From positions 186,001 to 250,000 of the forward strand of contig DASXYL010000008.1 of assembly GCA_036502575.1 (NCBI GenBank): a stretch of DNA of 64,000 nt. The letters are read 5' to 3'. The stretch comes from DASXRA01 sp036502575. GTDB taxonomy: Bacteria; Actinomycetota; Actinomycetes; Mycobacteriales; Jatrophihabitantaceae. Both the position numbers and the translations under genes were made by a program. This document shows, in pieces, positions 8,709 to 17,215 of the stretch. Within the stretch, counting starts at the first letter, position 1. The number at the start of each line of letters is the position of its first letter. The notes under the pieces were generated by a model. It worked only from the letters and a program-made list of their open reading frames with translations. It had not been told where the DNA came from and did no database searches.

Positions 8709-9716
8709 TCAGCCCGAAGCGCCGACTCCGCCGACCCCGCTGCCTTTGGTAGCGAGGAACTCGGCGTGCTCGTCGGCCGAGCCGAACGAGGTCTCCAGCA
8801 CCCACGCCCGCTTGAGGTACAGGTGGGCCAGCACCTCCCAGGTGAAGCCCATCCCCCCGTGCACCTGCAGGCCGCTGCGACCGCCGAGGGTGGCGGCCTC
8901 GTCGGCGAGCACCTTGGCGGCGGCGACCGCTTCGGCCGCCTCGTCAGCCTCGGCCGCCGGTGGGTCGTCGACGGTCAGCGCCGCGACCAGCACGGCCGCG
9001 CGGCTGACATCGACCCGCACGAGTGAGTCGGCCAGCAGGTGCTTGACGGCCTGGAAGCCACCGATCACGCGATCGAACTGGACCCGCTCGAGCGAGTAGC
9101 GCACCGCGAGGTCCAGGGCGCCGCGGGCGACCCCGACCTGCAGCGCCGAGTTCAGCACCGCTCCGCGACGCATCCAGTCCGCCACCTCGCCGGCGGAGCC
9201 GATCCGCTCCCCCAGATCGCGCACGTCGCCCGGGACGCTCCACAGCGGAGTGAGCGGATCGAGTGGCGTCTGGACCGGAGTCGCGTCCAGGGCGTCGGCC
9301 GGCAGGACGCGGAGCCCGTCCGCGTCCAGGGCCACCACATGCGTTGCCAGGTCCAGATGTTCCACCAGCAGCACCGGCGCGCGGAGATCGAGCATCGTCA
9401 CGATCGCGCTGCCGTCGATCGTCCCGGCGACGCGGCCGGCGGCCAGGGCGGTCGGCACCAGCGGGCCGGGCACCAGTGCCGCGCCCAGCTCCTCGAACAG
9501 GACGGCCGCATCGGCCAGGCCGAGTCCCATTCCGTCCTCGGCCTCAGGCACCGTCACCCCGAAGACGCCCAGCTCGGCGATGCTGCGCCAATCCTTGTTG
9601 CCCGGGGCAGCGCCCGCCGCAGCCTCACGCAGGTGCTCGGCGCTCCACAAGTCGGCCAGCACGTCCCGCAGCCCGGTCTGCAGCGCACGCTGGTCGGCGC
9701 TCAGCGTGAGGTCCAT
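8709..9716 (-). CDS. Acyl-CoA dehydrogenase subunit (short, heteromeric type)
   Basis: A 335-residue acyl-CoA dehydrogenase-fold protein, shorter than the ~380-400 of homotetrameric enzymes. FAD-contact block RVQFDRVIGGFQAVKH and the C-terminal HGGMGFTWEVLAHLYLKR are present. The start is ATG 9714-9716 (MDLTLSADQ), inside the last codons of the upstream dehydrogenase gene, overlapping it by 16 bases. Such tight pairing is typical of the heteromeric dehydrogenases of steroid side-chain degradation (FadE26/27, FadE28/29 types). It probably forms a mixed tetramer with the product of 9701-10915 and makes the alpha,beta double bond in an acyl-CoA. Confidence 0.9.
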   Translation of the reverse strand: MDLTLSADQRALQTGLRDVLADLWSAEHLREAAAGAAPGNKDWRSIAELGVFGVTVPEAEDGMGLGLADAAVLFEELGAALVPGPLVPTALAAGRVAGTIDGSAIVTMLDLRAPVLLVEHLDLATHVVALDADGLRVLPADALDATPVQTPLDPLTPLWSVPGDVRDLGERIGSAGEVADWMRRGAVLNSALQVGVARGALDLAVRYSLERVQFDRVIGGFQAVKHLLADSLVRVDVSRAAVLVAALTVDDPPAAEADEAAEAVAAAKVLADEAATLGGRSGLQVHGGMGFTWEVLAHLYLKRAWVLETSFGSADEHAEFLATKGSGVGGVGASG

Positions 9717-10915
9717 CGCGGCTCCTTCGGCAGTCCGAGGCTGCGCTCGGCGAGGATGTTCTTCTGGATCTGGGACGTGCCGGCCGCGATCGTCCACGCC
9801 AGCGTCGTGATCCGGTCCTCGACGAGGTGACCGTTGCGCCCGCCGACGACGCCGGGCAGGTCGCTCAGGGCCAGCGCGGCCCGCCCGAGCACGTGCGCGG
9901 CGAGATCGCCGATCTTCTGCCGGCTCTCGGTGAAGCGCAGCTTGAACACCGAGGCGCCCTGGACGGGCACCATGCCTGCCGATGCCTCGGACACGTTCTT
10001 GCAGATCAGGGCCCACAGCCCGCGGACGTCCGCGGCGAGCCGCCCGACGTCACGGCGCAGGGCCGCGTCGTCCCACAGCGTGCCGCCGCCCGGCGCGGGC
10101 GTGGAACGGGCGATGTCCGCGATCTCGCCGAGGATGTTGCGCGATTCGATGACGTCGCCGATGAACGCCGTGCCCCGCTCGAAGGAGAAGGTCACCATCG
10201 CGACCCGCCAGCCGTCGTTCTCCGCCCCGACCAGGTTCGCGACCGGCACCCGCACGTCGTCGAGGATCAGCTCGCTGAATTCGGAACTCCCGGCCGCGGT
10301 GAGCAGCGGGCGCACCTGCACGCCCGGGGTATCCATCGGCAGGATGAGCCAGCTGATGCCGCGGTGCTTCGGGGCATCCGGGTCGGTCCGGACCAGCAGT
10401 TCGCAGTAGTCGGCGATCTGGGCCATCGACGTCCATACCTTGCGTCCGTTCACGACGTAGTGATCGCCGTCCCGGACCGCCGCGGTGCGCAGCGAGGCCA
10501 GGTCGGAGCCGGCGTCGGGCTCGGAGAAGCCCTGGCACCAGACCTCGTCGCCGCGCAGGATCCGAGGGAGGTGCCGAGCCCGTTGCGCGTCGGTGCCCTC
10601 GACGATCAGCGTCGGGCCGGCATGCAGCAGGCCGACGAAGTTGGCGCCGACGTACGGGGCGCGCGCCGCCGCCGACTCTTCGAGGTAGACGAGCTGCTCG
10701 GTCGGGGTGGCGCCGAGGCCGCCGTGGTCGCTCGGCCAGTCGACGCCGGCGTAACCCGCGTCGTGCAGGGTGCGCTGCCAGCCGGTGTCGTAGCGGCGCC
10801 GGGCCGGCCAGTCGTCACCGGGTGGCCGCGCCGGTAGTCCCGGGACGGTCCCGGCGAGCCAGGCGCGCAGCCGATTGCGGAACTCCTGCTCGGCCGGGCT
10901 GAAGCGCAGGTCCAT
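9701..10915 (-). CDS. Acyl-CoA dehydrogenase subunit (long), catalytic Glu replaced by Ala
   Basis: A 404-residue protein with all acyl-CoA dehydrogenase domains, including the CQGFSEPDAGSDLASL and KVWTSMAQIADY blocks. The C-terminal motif that normally reads (Y/I)EG(T/G) carries IAAGTSQIQKN, with Ala at about residue 377 where the catalytic Glu should be; the related subunit at 38490 keeps Glu (IEGGTTEVNKN). This suggests it works only with its partner at 8709, which overlaps it by 16 bases. The start is ATG 10913-10915 (MDLRFSPAEQ). CaiB lies 5 bases upstream in the same operon. Confidence 0.9.
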   Translation of the reverse strand: MDLRFSPAEQEFRNRLRAWLAGTVPGLPARPPGDDWPARRRYDTGWQRTLHDAGYAGVDWPSDHGGLGATPTEQLVYLEESAAARAPYVGANFVGLLHAGPTLIVEGTDAQRARHLPRILRGDEVWCQGFSEPDAGSDLASLRTAAVRDGDHYVVNGRKVWTSMAQIADYCELLVRTDPDAPKHRGISWLILPMDTPGVQVRPLLTAAGSSEFSELILDDVRVPVANLVGAENDGWRVAMVTFSFERGTAFIGDVIESRNILGEIADIARSTPAPGGGTLWDDAALRRDVGRLAADVRGLWALICKNVSEASAGMVPVQGASVFKLRFTESRQKIGDLAAHVLGRAALALSDLPGVVGGRNGHLVEDRITTLAWTIAAGTSQIQKNILAERSLGLPKEPRWTSR

Positions 10916-10920
10916 CGTGC

Positions 10921-12180
10921 CTAGCTCTCTGGTCGGGGGCCGAACGCCCCGGTGTCGGCGAGTTCGGCGATGCGATCGGCGTCGTAGCCGAGGACCTCGT
11001 GCAGGACCTTCTCGGTGTGCTCCCCGACCGCGGGCGCCGGGGTCGCAGCGGCGGGCGGGGTCTCGCCGACGACTCGGACCGGGAACGGCAGTTGATCGGC
11101 GATCAGTCGCCCGGCCGGCTGCCACGGCATCCGGTCGACGAACTGCGGGTCGTTGCCGATGTCGGCGGGAGAGTTCACCGGACCGATCGGCACGTCGTGC
11201 TCCAGACCGAGCTTGACCCACTCGGCGGTGCTGCGGGTGCCGAAGATCGCTCCGAGCTCGCGCCGCAACGCAAGATCGCCCCGGGCGTGATCGGCCAGCT
11301 TCTCCCCCGGCTTCGCTTTGAACAGGTCGTCCCGTCCGATGGCAGCACAGAAGTTCTTCCAGAACTTCCGCTCCGAGGCCATGAACAGGACGTGGCCGTC
11401 GCTCGATGCGTAGAACTGGTAGCGGACGCCCTCGGCCATCCCCGCCGTGCCGGGCGGGCGACGTTCGTAACCGTCGGTCGGGTTCCCCGTGACCTCCGAA
11501 TCCGGGCGCTGGTAGGCCCGGTGGCCCTCACTGCGCAGCCAGTCGAAGGCCGCGGCCGCATCGGACTGCGCCACTTCGAGATGGCACCCCTCACCGGTCT
11601 GCCTCGCCCGCAACACGCCGGCCAGCAGCGCCGCGGTCCCGAACAGCGGCCCGGCCGTGATCCCGATGGACGTGTGGTCGGGGATCGACGGCATACCCTC
11701 CGGTCCGGGCGCCGGGGCGACCGAGCCGGCCCAGGCGTCATACGCGATCCCGTGACTGGGCAGGTCGCGGTAGGGCCCGGTCATGCCGTAGCCGGAGACG
11801 GTGACCATGACGATGCGCGGGTTGACGTCGTGGAGCCGCTCGTAGCCGAGGCCCCGCCGGGCCAGCCCGCCCGGCCGCATGGCCTCGACGACGGCATCGG
11901 ACACGCGCACCAGCTTAAGGAACAACTCCCGTCCGGCATCGGTGGCCAGATCCAGGACGACGCTGCGCTTGCCCCGGCTGATGTGCAGGTGGAGCAGGGA
12001 CGCCCCCTCGACGATCGGCCAGCTCATGCTTCGGATGTAGTCACCCGACGGCGGTTCCACCTTGATGACGTCGGCGCCGAGGTCGGCCAAGGGGGTGGAC
12101 ACCGCACCCGGGCCGAGCATCGAGCACTCGATCACGCGAAGCCCGGACAGCAGCGACCCGCCCTGCTGCGAATCAGCCAC
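10921..12180 (-). CDS. CaiB/BaiF family CoA-transferase
   Basis: A 419-residue class III CoA-transferase. N-terminal LRVIECSMLGPGAVSTPLADLGADVIKVEPPSGD is the family signature region and the catalytic Asp is in VAQSDAAAAF. It would move CoA between an acyl-CoA donor and a free acid, so the operon can activate its substrate without ATP. GTG start at 12180. It overlaps the end of the thioesterase gene upstream by 8 bases and sits 5 bases before the dehydrogenase pair, so all four genes are one transcript. The acid it activates is unknown; family members also include racemases. Confidence 0.9.
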   Translation of the reverse strand: MADSQQGGSLLSGLRVIECSMLGPGAVSTPLADLGADVIKVEPPSGDYIRSMSWPIVEGASLLHLHISRGKRSVVLDLATDAGRELFLKLVRVSDAVVEAMRPGGLARRGLGYERLHDVNPRIVMVTVSGYGMTGPYRDLPSHGIAYDAWAGSVAPAPGPEGMPSIPDHTSIGITAGPLFGTAALLAGVLRARQTGEGCHLEVAQSDAAAAFDWLRSEGHRAYQRPDSEVTGNPTDGYERRPPGTAGMAEGVRYQFYASSDGHVLFMASERKFWKNFCAAIGRDDLFKAKPGEKLADHARGDLALRRELGAIFGTRSTAEWVKLGLEHDVPIGPVNSPADIGNDPQFVDRMPWQPAGRLIADQLPFPVRVVGETPPAAATPAPAVGEHTEKVLHEVLGYDADRIAELADTGAFGPRPES

Positions 12181-12967
12181 GGGTCCTCCCGAATAGCGAC
12201 TCCTGGGTCAGGCTCGCGCCGAGCACCCCGTCGCGAGCGTGGACGGTGCCGGTGTACCAACCCCGTCCGTGCGCCGCACTGTGCGGAACCAGGTCGACCA
12301 ACACCCAATCATCCAACCGGATCGGCCGGTGGAACCACAGCGCGTGGTCGAGGCTCCGGCTGGCCGGCCAGGGACCTTCGTACAGGCCCATCAACCCGTT
12401 GGACATGTCCGAGAGATACGTCAGAACGGCCGCGTTCAGCAACGGGCCGCCGGACAGGTCGGCTGTGCACCGGGCCCAGTACCGCGTGGGCAGCAGCCCT
12501 TCCGGATAGGGCTGCTCGGGACGCCGGCATTCCATCGAGACGAGCCGCGGCAGGACCAGCGGCTCCAGGGCCTCCGGATCACCGGCCGCCGGGGCCGGTT
12601 CCACCTGCCGGTCGATACCCTCGTCGCGCCGGTGGAAGGACGCCGACATCGTGAAGATCAGCGCGCCTTCCTGCGATGCCTCGACGCGACGGGCGGAGAA
12701 CGAACGGCCGTCACGGTCGCGAATCACCCGGAACTGCGTCGGACGGGCGGTGTCGCCACCGCGCAGGAAGTAGCCGTGCAGCGAGTGGGGCAACCGATCC
12801 GCATCGACTGTCTGGCCGGCCGCCATCAGCGCCTGGGCTGCGACCTGGCCTCCGTAGAGCCACATGCCGTCACCGAGCCCGGGCGTCGAGCGGAACCGGT
12901 CGCCGTCGATCGGGTCCACCCGCACCAGATCCACCAGCGACGACAGGTCAGACTGCGCGACGTCCAC
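12173..12967 (-). CDS. Acyl-CoA thioesterase, TesB family
   Basis: A 264-residue double-hotdog protein. DGMWLYGGQVAAQALMAAGQTV and LHGYFLRGGD are the hallmark N-terminal TesB blocks and DHALWFHRP the C-terminal one. It hydrolyses acyl-CoA to free acid and CoA and may release CoA trapped on dead-end intermediates. The start is GTG at 12965-12967 with GGAGG upstream. A TATACT box at 13002-13007 (minus strand) lies at promoter distance, so the TesB-CaiB-dehydrogenase operon probably starts here, although the SDR at 13036-13857 is upstream in the same direction. Confidence 0.9.
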   Translation of the reverse strand: MDVAQSDLSSLVDLVRVDPIDGDRFRSTPGLGDGMWLYGGQVAAQALMAAGQTVDADRLPHSLHGYFLRGGDTARPTQFRVIRDRDGRSFSARRVEASQEGALIFTMSASFHRRDEGIDRQVEPAPAAGDPEALEPLVLPRLVSMECRRPEQPYPEGLLPTRYWARCTADLSGGPLLNAAVLTYLSDMSNGLMGLYEGPWPASRSLDHALWFHRPIRLDDWVLVDLVPHSAAHGRGWYTGTVHARDGVLGASLTQESLFGRTRG

Positions 12968-13001
12968 TCACGGCCTCCGGCTCGGCATAGTGATTTCGTA
13001 C

Positions 13002-13007
13002 AGTATA
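13002..13007 (-). promoter_or_regulatory. Probable -10 box (TATACT) for the TesB operon
   Basis: On the minus strand the AT-rich stretch before tesB reads TTTATACTGT, 35 bases ahead of the GTG start. No clear -35 is visible. It is one of several TATACT boxes in the window. Confidence 0.4.
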
Positions 13008-13035
13008 AATTCTGGCACCAGGTTCACGCGCACGC

Positions 13036-13857
13036 TCACGGCAACCACGTGCCGTCCGGGCCCCGGGTCCAGCCCGCCGCGGCGTGCGACCCGCCGTCCA
13101 CATGCAGGGTCGTCCCGGTAACGAACCGCGAGAGACCACTCGCGAGAAAGACGATCGCGCCGGCACAATCGTCGGCGGTACCGAGGCCGAGCGGCACCCG
13201 GGCGCCGTATCGCGCGTATCCGTCCGTGGCGCCGCCGCCCCCACTCACCCGGCTCGCCAGCTCGGCGTCGCCCGGCGTCGGGATCGCATCCGGGGCGACG
13301 CAGTTCACGCGAATGCGCCGCTCGGAGAGCTCCAGGGCGAGGGATCGGGTGAGCTGCTCGACCGCCGCCTTCATCGCTGCGTACACCGCGAACCCGGGCG
13401 CTGCCCGGAACGCCTCGACGCTCGTGACGTTGATGATCGACCCGCCGTCGATCATCAACGGCACGCCGTGGCGCACGACATGGGTCACCGACCCGAAGTT
13501 CTCCTCGATCAGGGCGGCCTGCCCCTTCGGGCGGACGTCCAGGAACGGGGACCAGAAGCCACCGCCCGCGTTGTTCACGAGCACGCCGAGCGGGCCCAGC
13601 TTGCTCCGCACATCCGCCAAGAACCCGGCGACCGCAGCAGCATCGCGTACGTCCAACTCCAGCCCGAAGGCACGGCGTCCGGTGTCCCGGACCGCAGCCT
13701 CAGTCTCCTTCATGCCGGCCGCATTGCGGTCACAGATCGCGACATCGGCGCCGAACCGGGCGAGCGCCACCGCGGTCGCCGCGCCGATGCCCTGCGCGGC
13801 CCCGGTGACGACCGCGACCGTGTGGTCCAGGCGAATCGCCAATGGGTCGAGCGCCAC
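13036..13857 (-). CDS. Short-chain dehydrogenase/reductase (SDR), classical
   Basis: An SDR of about 273 residues with TGAAQGIG near the N-terminus, NNAGGGFWSP and the catalytic YAAMK, ending with TGTTLHVDGGS. The open frame runs further upstream but that part is antisense to the CaiB gene; GTG at 13855-13857 is chosen because GAGGGGAGC lies just before it and the Rossmann strand begins some ten residues later. It is divergent from the CaiB gene at 13928 across a 70-base AT-rich gap. It probably oxidises a hydroxyacyl-CoA or alcohol intermediate. Confidence 0.88.
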   Translation of the reverse strand: MALDPLAIRLDHTVAVVTGAAQGIGAATAVALARFGADVAICDRNAAGMKETEAAVRDTGRRAFGLELDVRDAAAVAGFLADVRSKLGPLGVLVNNAGGGFWSPFLDVRPKGQAALIEENFGSVTHVVRHGVPLMIDGGSIINVTSVEAFRAAPGFAVYAAMKAAVEQLTRSLALELSERRIRVNCVAPDAIPTPGDAELASRVSGGGGATDGYARYGARVPLGLGTADDCAGAIVFLASGLSRFVTGTTLHVDGGSHAAAGWTRGPDGTWLP

Positions 13858-13897
13858 AACTACAGCTCCCCTCGGAAGTTCTGAATGTATTATAAAA

Positions 13898-13913
13898 AAT
13901 CTTATCTGTAGAT
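13898..13913. promoter_or_regulatory. AT-rich operator-like site in divergent gap
   Basis: The 70-base gap between the divergent SDR and CaiB genes contains TATTATAAAAAATC and then ATCTTATCTGTAGAT, which shares ATCTTATCT with the inverted repeat at 1181-1189. It is likely a shared operator and promoter for both directions. Confidence 0.45.
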
Positions 13914-13927
13914 GGGGGGCTTCTCCT

Positions 13928-15157
13928 ATGACGGAGCGCGACAGTCGGCCGACCGGGCGCCCTCTCGACGGTGTGCGCATCCTCGCCCTCGAGCAGATGC
14001 AGGCCCTGCCGTTCGCTACGCAGCTCCTCGCGCGTCTCGGCGCAGATGTCGTGAAAGTAGAGCCGATCAAGGGGGGCGACTCGGGACGAGGGTCGCTGCC
14101 CGCCATGGCCGCCCCCGACGGACGGATGGTCGGAGCCACCTTCCTGCGCAACAACCTCGGCAAGCGCAGCATCTGCGTGGACCTCAAGAACCCGCGCGGG
14201 CGCGACCTCGTGCTGCGCCTCGCCCCCCGCTTCGACGTGATCGCCGAGAACTCGCGCGCCGGAGCGATGGCCCGGCTCGGGCTCGGCTACGGCGACATCG
14301 CGGCTGTGCACCCGGCCGGCATCTACGTCTCCGTGTCCGGCTTCGGCAATACGACCGAGACCCCGTACCGGAACTGGCCGGCCTTCGCTCCGATCGTCGA
14401 GGCGATGTCGGGCATCTATGAGATGAAACGCGAGGGCGACTCGCCACCTACGGTCGCTCCGGTCGGGGCGCTCGGCGACATCGGCGCCGCCCTGTTCGCC
14501 ACCATCGGCATCCTGGCCGCGTTGCGCCACCGCGAGGCGACGGGCACGGGTCAGTACGTCGACATCGCGATGTACGACTCGGTACTCGCCATGACCGACA
14601 TCGTCACCAACTTCTGGTCGATGGGTCAGCGCGGCGGCGCGCTCGGTCCGCTGATCATGAACGGCTTCCGGGCGCGGGACGGATGGTTCGTCCTGCAGGT
14701 CGCGAGGGAGCAGCACTTCGCCCGGCTCGTCGAGCTGATCGGGTACCCGGAATGGACCTCCGATCCGCGCTTCGCCACCCGGCAGGGATGGGTCGACCAC
14801 CTCGACGACGTGCTGCGGCCGGCTATCGAGACGTGGGCCGCCGACCGGACCAAGCTGGAGGCTTGCGCTGCCCTGGGCGCGGCCGGTATCGCGGCCGGGC
14901 CGTCCTTCACGGACGAGGAGGTCGTCGCTGACCCGCACGTGGCCGCGCGCGGGATGCTCGTCGCGATCCCGCGTACCGACGGCGTCACCCAACCCGTGCT
15001 GGTGCCGGGCAACCCGGTCCGGATGAGCGCGGTCGCCGCGAACTCCGACACTCCGCCGCCCTGGCTCGGCCAGCACACCGCCGACGTGCTCACCGCGGAA
15101 CTCGGGCTCACCGCCACCGAGATCGAATCGCTCTGTGCCGACGGCGTGATCGCCTGA
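13928..15157 (+). CDS. CaiB/BaiF family CoA-transferase
   Basis: A 409-residue class III CoA-transferase: VRILALEQMQALPFATQLLARLG and GADVVKVEP at the N-terminus, GLGYGDIAAVHPAGIYVSVSGFG in the middle, catalytic Asp in VDIAMYDSVLA. ATG at 13928 is chosen; the longer frame upstream is antisense to the SDR gene. It heads a three-gene operon with a MaoC hydratase (34 bases later) and a CoA ligase, which would activate and then hydrate an acid. Promoter signals lie in the AT-rich gap before it. Confidence 0.9.
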   Translation: MTERDSRPTGRPLDGVRILALEQMQALPFATQLLARLGADVVKVEPIKGGDSGRGSLPAMAAPDGRMVGATFLRNNLGKRSICVDLKNPRGRDLVLRLAPRFDVIAENSRAGAMARLGLGYGDIAAVHPAGIYVSVSGFGNTTETPYRNWPAFAPIVEAMSGIYEMKREGDSPPTVAPVGALGDIGAALFATIGILAALRHREATGTGQYVDIAMYDSVLAMTDIVTNFWSMGQRGGALGPLIMNGFRARDGWFVLQVAREQHFARLVELIGYPEWTSDPRFATRQGWVDHLDDVLRPAIETWAADRTKLEACAALGAAGIAAGPSFTDEEVVADPHVAARGMLVAIPRTDGVTQPVLVPGNPVRMSAVAANSDTPPPWLGQHTADVLTAELGLTATEIESLCADGVIA

Positions 15158-15191
15158 CCGCACTCCCCTGATCCACGACGAAAGGACATCC

Positions 15192-15668
15192 ATGCACATC
15201 CTCAACGGCACCGACGAGGTCCGCGCCGCCGTCGGCACGCACCTCGGCTACAGCGACTACCGCGTGGTGACCCAGGATGACATCGACCGCTTCGCCGAAC
15301 TGACCGGCGACGACCAGTGGATCCACGTCGATGTCGAGCGCGCCGGCGCGGGCCCGTTCGGCGGAACCATCGCCCACGGCCTGCTGACGCTCTCGCTCGG
15401 CCCGTTCCTGGCCCGTACGCTCTACCGCATCGAGGGCATGGCGATGGGCGTCAACTACGGCTACGACAAGATCCGGTTCCCGGCCCCGGTGCCGGTGAAC
15501 TCCAAGATCCGCCTCGGCGCGACGGTCTCCTCCGTCGAGGATGTGCAAGGCGGCAGCGGCGGCATCCAGGTCGGTCTCACGTTCGTCTGGGAACTCGAGG
15601 GAGGCACGAAGCCGGCGTGCGTCGCGGAGATGCTGCTGCGCTACAGCGGGGAGGCTCCCGCCCGATGA
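15192..15668 (+). CDS. MaoC-like (R)-specific enoyl-CoA hydratase
   Basis: A 158-residue single-hotdog protein. The hydratase motif is present: Asp and His in DDQWIHVD and the following GGTIAHGLLTLSL helix. It adds water to a trans-2-enoyl-CoA to give the (R)-3-hydroxyacyl-CoA. ATG at 15192 follows GAAAGGA. Its stop overlaps the start of the CoA ligase (ATGA), so the two are translationally coupled. The length is typical for NodN/MaoC family hydratases that work as dimers. Confidence 0.9.
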   Translation: MHILNGTDEVRAAVGTHLGYSDYRVVTQDDIDRFAELTGDDQWIHVDVERAGAGPFGGTIAHGLLTLSLGPFLARTLYRIEGMAMGVNYGYDKIRFPAPVPVNSKIRLGATVSSVEDVQGGSGGIQVGLTFVWELEGGTKPACVAEMLLRYSGEAPAR

Positions 15669-17215
15669 CGTTGTGGCCGCTGGTCGAGTGGCGGGCTGCG
15701 CAGACCCCGGACGACGAGATGCTCGTCGACGAGCGCGGGCGCCGGGTGAGCTTCGCGCAGTTCCGCGACCAGGCCCTACGGGTGGCCGCGGGTCTCGCCG
15801 AGCGGGGCGTCGTCGCGGATACGCCGGTCACCTGGCAGCTCCCCACGACGGTCGAGACACTCGTGGTGACGGCCGCCCTCGCCCGGCTCGGCGCCGTCCA
15901 GAACCCGGTGATGCCCAGCTACGGTTCGCGCGATCTCGAATTCGTCGTCCGCCAGACCGGTGCGCGGTTGCTGGTGGTCGTCCCGGAGTGGAGCGGGCGC
16001 GACCTACGCAGCCCGGCTGAGGAAGTCGCGGCCAGTATCCCGGGTCTGGAGGTGCTCGTCGTTGATGGCGACCTGCCCGAGTCCGACGACGCGCCGCCGG
16101 TGAGCGACCCCGCCGACGACCCGGTCCGATGGATCTTCTACACGTCCGGGACCACGTCCGCCCCCAAGGGAGCCCGACACACCGACGCCTCGGTGCTCGC
16201 GTCGTCCCGATGCATGGGCGACCGGTTGGCCTGCACCGCCGACGACCGGGTCGGCATGGTGTTCCCGGTGGCGCACATCGGGGGCTGCGGCACCTGGCTG
16301 GGCGCGTCGCTGCTCTACGGCGTCACCCTCATCCTCGACTCGGTGTTCGACGCCGAGCGCACCGCGCAGCTGCAACGACGGGAGCGCGTCACGCTCGCCG
16401 GATCGGGCACGGTCTTCACCCAGATCTACCTGGAACTACAGCGGAAACAGCCCGGCGAGCCCCTGTTCCCCAACGTCCGCGCACTGACCGCCGGCGCCGC
16501 GCCGAAGCCGCCCGACCTGCACGCAGCCGTCAAGCGCGAGCTCGGCGGGGTCGGCGTGCTCTCCGGGTACGGGCTGACCGAGGCGCCCATCCTCGCGATG
16601 AGCGCACCGGACGATCCCGACGACGCGCTGGCCACGGCCGAGGGCCGGATCAGCGACGGCGTCGACCTGCGGGTGGTCGACCCCGACGGAGCGCTGCTCG
16701 GCCCGGGCCGGACGGGCGAGCTGCGGGTCAAGGGGCCGCAGGTCATGCGGGGCTACGTCGACGCATCACTCGACGGCGCGGCCTTCGACGACGACGGCTA
16801 CCTGCGCACCGGCGACCTCGGCCGCCTGGACGAGCACGGCAACCTCACGATCACCGGACGGCTCAAGGACGTCATCATCCGCAAGGGCGAGACCCTGAGC
16901 GCCCGCGCCATCGAGGACGAGTTGCTGGCTCACCCGCAGATCGCGGACGTCGCTGTCATCGGCCTGCCGCACGCCGAGTTCGGCGAACTGGCTTGCGCGG
17001 TGATCGTTCCCGCCGGGGTCGCGCCGAGCCTCGACCAGCTTCTGGCGTTCCTGGACGAGCGGGGCCTCCCCCGCCGGCTTTGGCCCGAGCGCCTCGAGAT
17101 CGTCGACGCCTTGCCGCGCAATTCCACCGGGAAGCTCCTCAAGGACGACCTACGGCAGCGCTACGTCGCGCGGTCGCCCGAAGCTCAGCGCAGCCCGGGG
17201 GCGCGGGTGCCGTAG
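15665..17215 (+). CDS. Acyl-CoA ligase, AMP-forming (ANL superfamily)
   Basis: A 516-residue ligase with P-loop FYTSGTTSAPKGA, GYGLTEAP, the hinge motif YLRTGDLGRLDEHG, GRLKDVIIRKGETLSARAIEDEL and the catalytic Lys in NSTGKLLK. It activates a carboxylic acid to acyl-AMP and then acyl-CoA. ATG at 15665 overlaps the MaoC stop. The gene ends 31 bases inside the convergent SDR gene. The ETLSARAIEDELL form of the hinge region is common in cyclohexanecarboxylate- or fatty-acid-type ligases, but the substrate cannot be fixed. Confidence 0.92.
   Translation: MTLWPLVEWRAAQTPDDEMLVDERGRRVSFAQFRDQALRVAAGLAERGVVADTPVTWQLPTTVETLVVTAALARLGAVQNPVMPSYGSRDLEFVVRQTGARLLVVVPEWSGRDLRSPAEEVAASIPGLEVLVVDGDLPESDDAPPVSDPADDPVRWIFYTSGTTSAPKGARHTDASVLASSRCMGDRLACTADDRVGMVFPVAHIGGCGTWLGASLLYGVTLILDSVFDAERTAQLQRRERVTLAGSGTVFTQIYLELQRKQPGEPLFPNVRALTAGAAPKPPDLHAAVKRELGGVGVLSGYGLTEAPILAMSAPDDPDDALATAEGRISDGVDLRVVDPDGALLGPGRTGELRVKGPQVMRGYVDASLDGAAFDDDGYLRTGDLGRLDEHGNLTITGRLKDVIIRKGETLSARAIEDELLAHPQIADVAVIGLPHAEFGELACAVIVPAGVAPSLDQLLAFLDERGLPRRLWPERLEIVDALPRNSTGKLLKDDLRQRYVARSPEAQRSPGARVP

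Noticed and set aside
12239..15157. 972-codon open frame on the plus strand
   Set aside because: Its first ~560 codons are antisense to the TesB and SDR genes and have no family motifs; only the part from 13928 is a real CaiB gene.
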